In this document: positions 5,286 to 6,211 of the stretch, piece by piece
Layout: the number at the start of each line of letters is the position of its first letter
How positions within the stretch are numbered: the first letter of the stretch is position 1
Notes under the pieces: model-generated
The model's database searches: none
What the model was told of the DNA's origin: nothing
The model's input: the letters and a program-made list of their open reading frames with translations, nothing else
Origin: an archaeon
Lineage (GTDB): Archaea; Aenigmatarchaeota; Aenigmatarchaeia; CG10238-14; SCSR01
Length of the DNA stretch: 6,211 bases
Reading direction: 5' to 3'
NCBI GenBank assembly: GCA_004297575.1
Contig: SCSR01000032.1
Span: 1-6,211 of the forward strand
Program-made: the position numbers and the translations under genes

Positions 5286-6211
5286 ATGAGTGTCAAGCCA
5301 ATCAACTACGATATTGTTTTTGAGCCCAATCTTACGAGCTTTACTTTCTCTGGCAAAGAAAAGATAACTGTTGACATAAATGGTATCACAGACCGTCTGG
5401 TACTTAATGCAGTTGACATGAAGATAAAATCCTGCCGTGTTGGACTTCTCTCAGCAAAAACCAGACTGAATGAGAAAAAAGAAGAATTGGAAATAATCCT
5501 GCCGAAGAAAATCAAGGGCAAGGCTGAGATATATTTTGAATTCGAGGGGATTTTGAATGACAAGCTCGCAGGTTTCTACAGGAGCAAGTATACTGTTGAT
5601 GGCAAGGAAAAGTATCTGGCAACGACACAGTTCGAGGCTGCAGATGCTAGGCGCGCATTCCCGTGCTGGGACAGCCCTGAACAAAAGGCGACATTCGACA
5701 TTTCATTTGTGATTGACAAGAGCCTGACAGCAGTATCCAACATGCCGATTATAGAAGAGAAGGTTACTGGTGATAAAAAGTTTGTGAAATTCGACCGCAC
5801 ACCGATAATGTCCACATATCTGGTATACCTCGGCGTAGGCGAATTCGAATCGATTGAAAGCATGCTAGGCAAGGTGAAGATAAGGGTCATGACAACCCCC
5901 GGGAAAATCAGCTCCGGCAAATTGGCTTTGGATTATGCGAAAAGATTCCTGGACTTTTACCAGAAATATTTCAAGATAGACTTCCCGCTGCCGAAGATAG
6001 ACTTTATCGCATTGCCGGATTTCGCATCAGGCGCGATGGAAAACTGGGGAGCAATCACTTTCCGCGAAGCCGGGCTTTTGTATGATGAGAAGCTCACATC
6101 GACCGCAACCAAGCAATATATCGCCGAGGTCGTCTCCCACGAGCTTGCGCACCAATGGTTCGGGGATTTGGTGACGATGGAATGGTGGAACGACCTGTGG
6201 CTGAACGAGAG
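5286..6211 (+). CDS. M1 family zinc aminopeptidase, N-terminal part (3' end outside window)
   Basis: This cytoplasmic aminopeptidase removes N-terminal amino acids from peptides. Archaeal relatives include the tricorn-interacting factors F2/F3, which finish peptides released by the proteasome/tricorn system. The reading frame runs from ATG 5286 to the window edge (308 full codons plus two bases). The N-terminal beta domain (about 1-185) contains QFEAADARRAFPCWDSPE (115-132), a family hallmark. The catalytic domain has GAMENWG (249-255), which binds the substrate amino terminus. It then has HELAH (285-289), with zinc ligands H285 and H289 and general base E286, followed 18 residues later by the third zinc ligand E308 in the last complete codon. 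No signal peptide is visible; the protein begins MSVKPINYDIVFEP, typical for a cytosolic member. The catalytic Tyr and C-terminal helical domain are outside the window. Its regulation is probably tied to the divergent M24 gene. Confidence 0.95.
   Translation, partial: MSVKPINYDIVFEPNLTSFTFSGKEKITVDINGITDRLVLNAVDMKIKSCRVGLLSAKTRLNEKKEELEIILPKKIKGKAEIYFEFEGILNDKLAGFYRSKYTVDGKEKYLATTQFEAADARRAFPCWDSPEQKATFDISFVIDKSLTAVSNMPIIEEKVTGDKKFVKFDRTPIMSTYLVYLGVGEFESIESMLGKVKIRVMTTPGKISSGKLALDYAKRFLDFYQKYFKIDFPLPKIDFIALPDFASGAMENWGAITFREAGLLYDEKLTSTATKQYIAEVVSHELAHQWFGDLVTMEWWNDLWLNE

Noticed and set aside
1..6211. CRISPR arrays, tRNA/rRNA genes, insertion sequences, toxin-antitoxin or defence genes
   Set aside because: No regularly spaced repeats, cloverleaf/TPsiC-type sequence or transposase were seen. 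The PIN domain in PINA belongs to an ATPase fusion, not a VapC toxin.

Overview
The window comes from an archaeon, probably a small-genome or otherwise deeply branching lineage; I cannot name it more closely. The evidence is a PIN-AAA-KH ATPase of the archaeal PINA type, an archaeal-type cis-prenyltransferase (DGNRR and RTSGEKRLSG motifs), a TFIIB-type zinc ribbon, and TATA-like boxes about 24-27 bases ahead of start codons that have no Shine-Dalgarno sequence. That spacing suggests leaderless transcripts. All seven genes look intact except the two cut by the window ends.

Layout. Bases 1-453 (+) are the 3' part of hisS (histidyl-tRNA synthetase). Bases 479-1531 (+) encode a very divergent all-alpha trans-prenyl synthase-like protein. 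It keeps both Asp-rich metal motifs but lacks most basic residues that normally hold isopentenyl diphosphate. Bases 1580-1696 (-) encode a 38-residue protein that is little more than one TFIIB-type zinc ribbon. A 191-bp AT-rich divergent spacer with several short palindromes follows. Bases 1888-3702 (+) encode the PIN/ATPase/KH protein (PINA family). It meets uppS (3703-4491, -) head-on, the two stop codons being directly adjacent. Upstream of uppS on the same strand is a compact M24 metallopeptidase (4533-5252, -). It diverges across only 33 bp from an M1 zinc aminopeptidase (5286 to the window end, +), which is cut just after its last zinc ligand.

How the genes may relate. Two proteins belong to isoprenoid chemistry: the trans-type synthase-like protein, whose product is unknown, and the cis-type UppS, which makes the long polyprenyl carrier for glycan assembly. 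The divergent M24/M1 pair suggests coordinated trimming of peptides downstream of the proteasome. PINA points to DNA recombination and repair, and hisS to translation. This looks like a mostly housekeeping chromosomal region: I see no mobile element, CRISPR array, tRNA or rRNA. The least ordinary items are the lone zinc-ribbon microprotein, the prenyl synthase with an eroded IPP site, and the compact promoter architecture.
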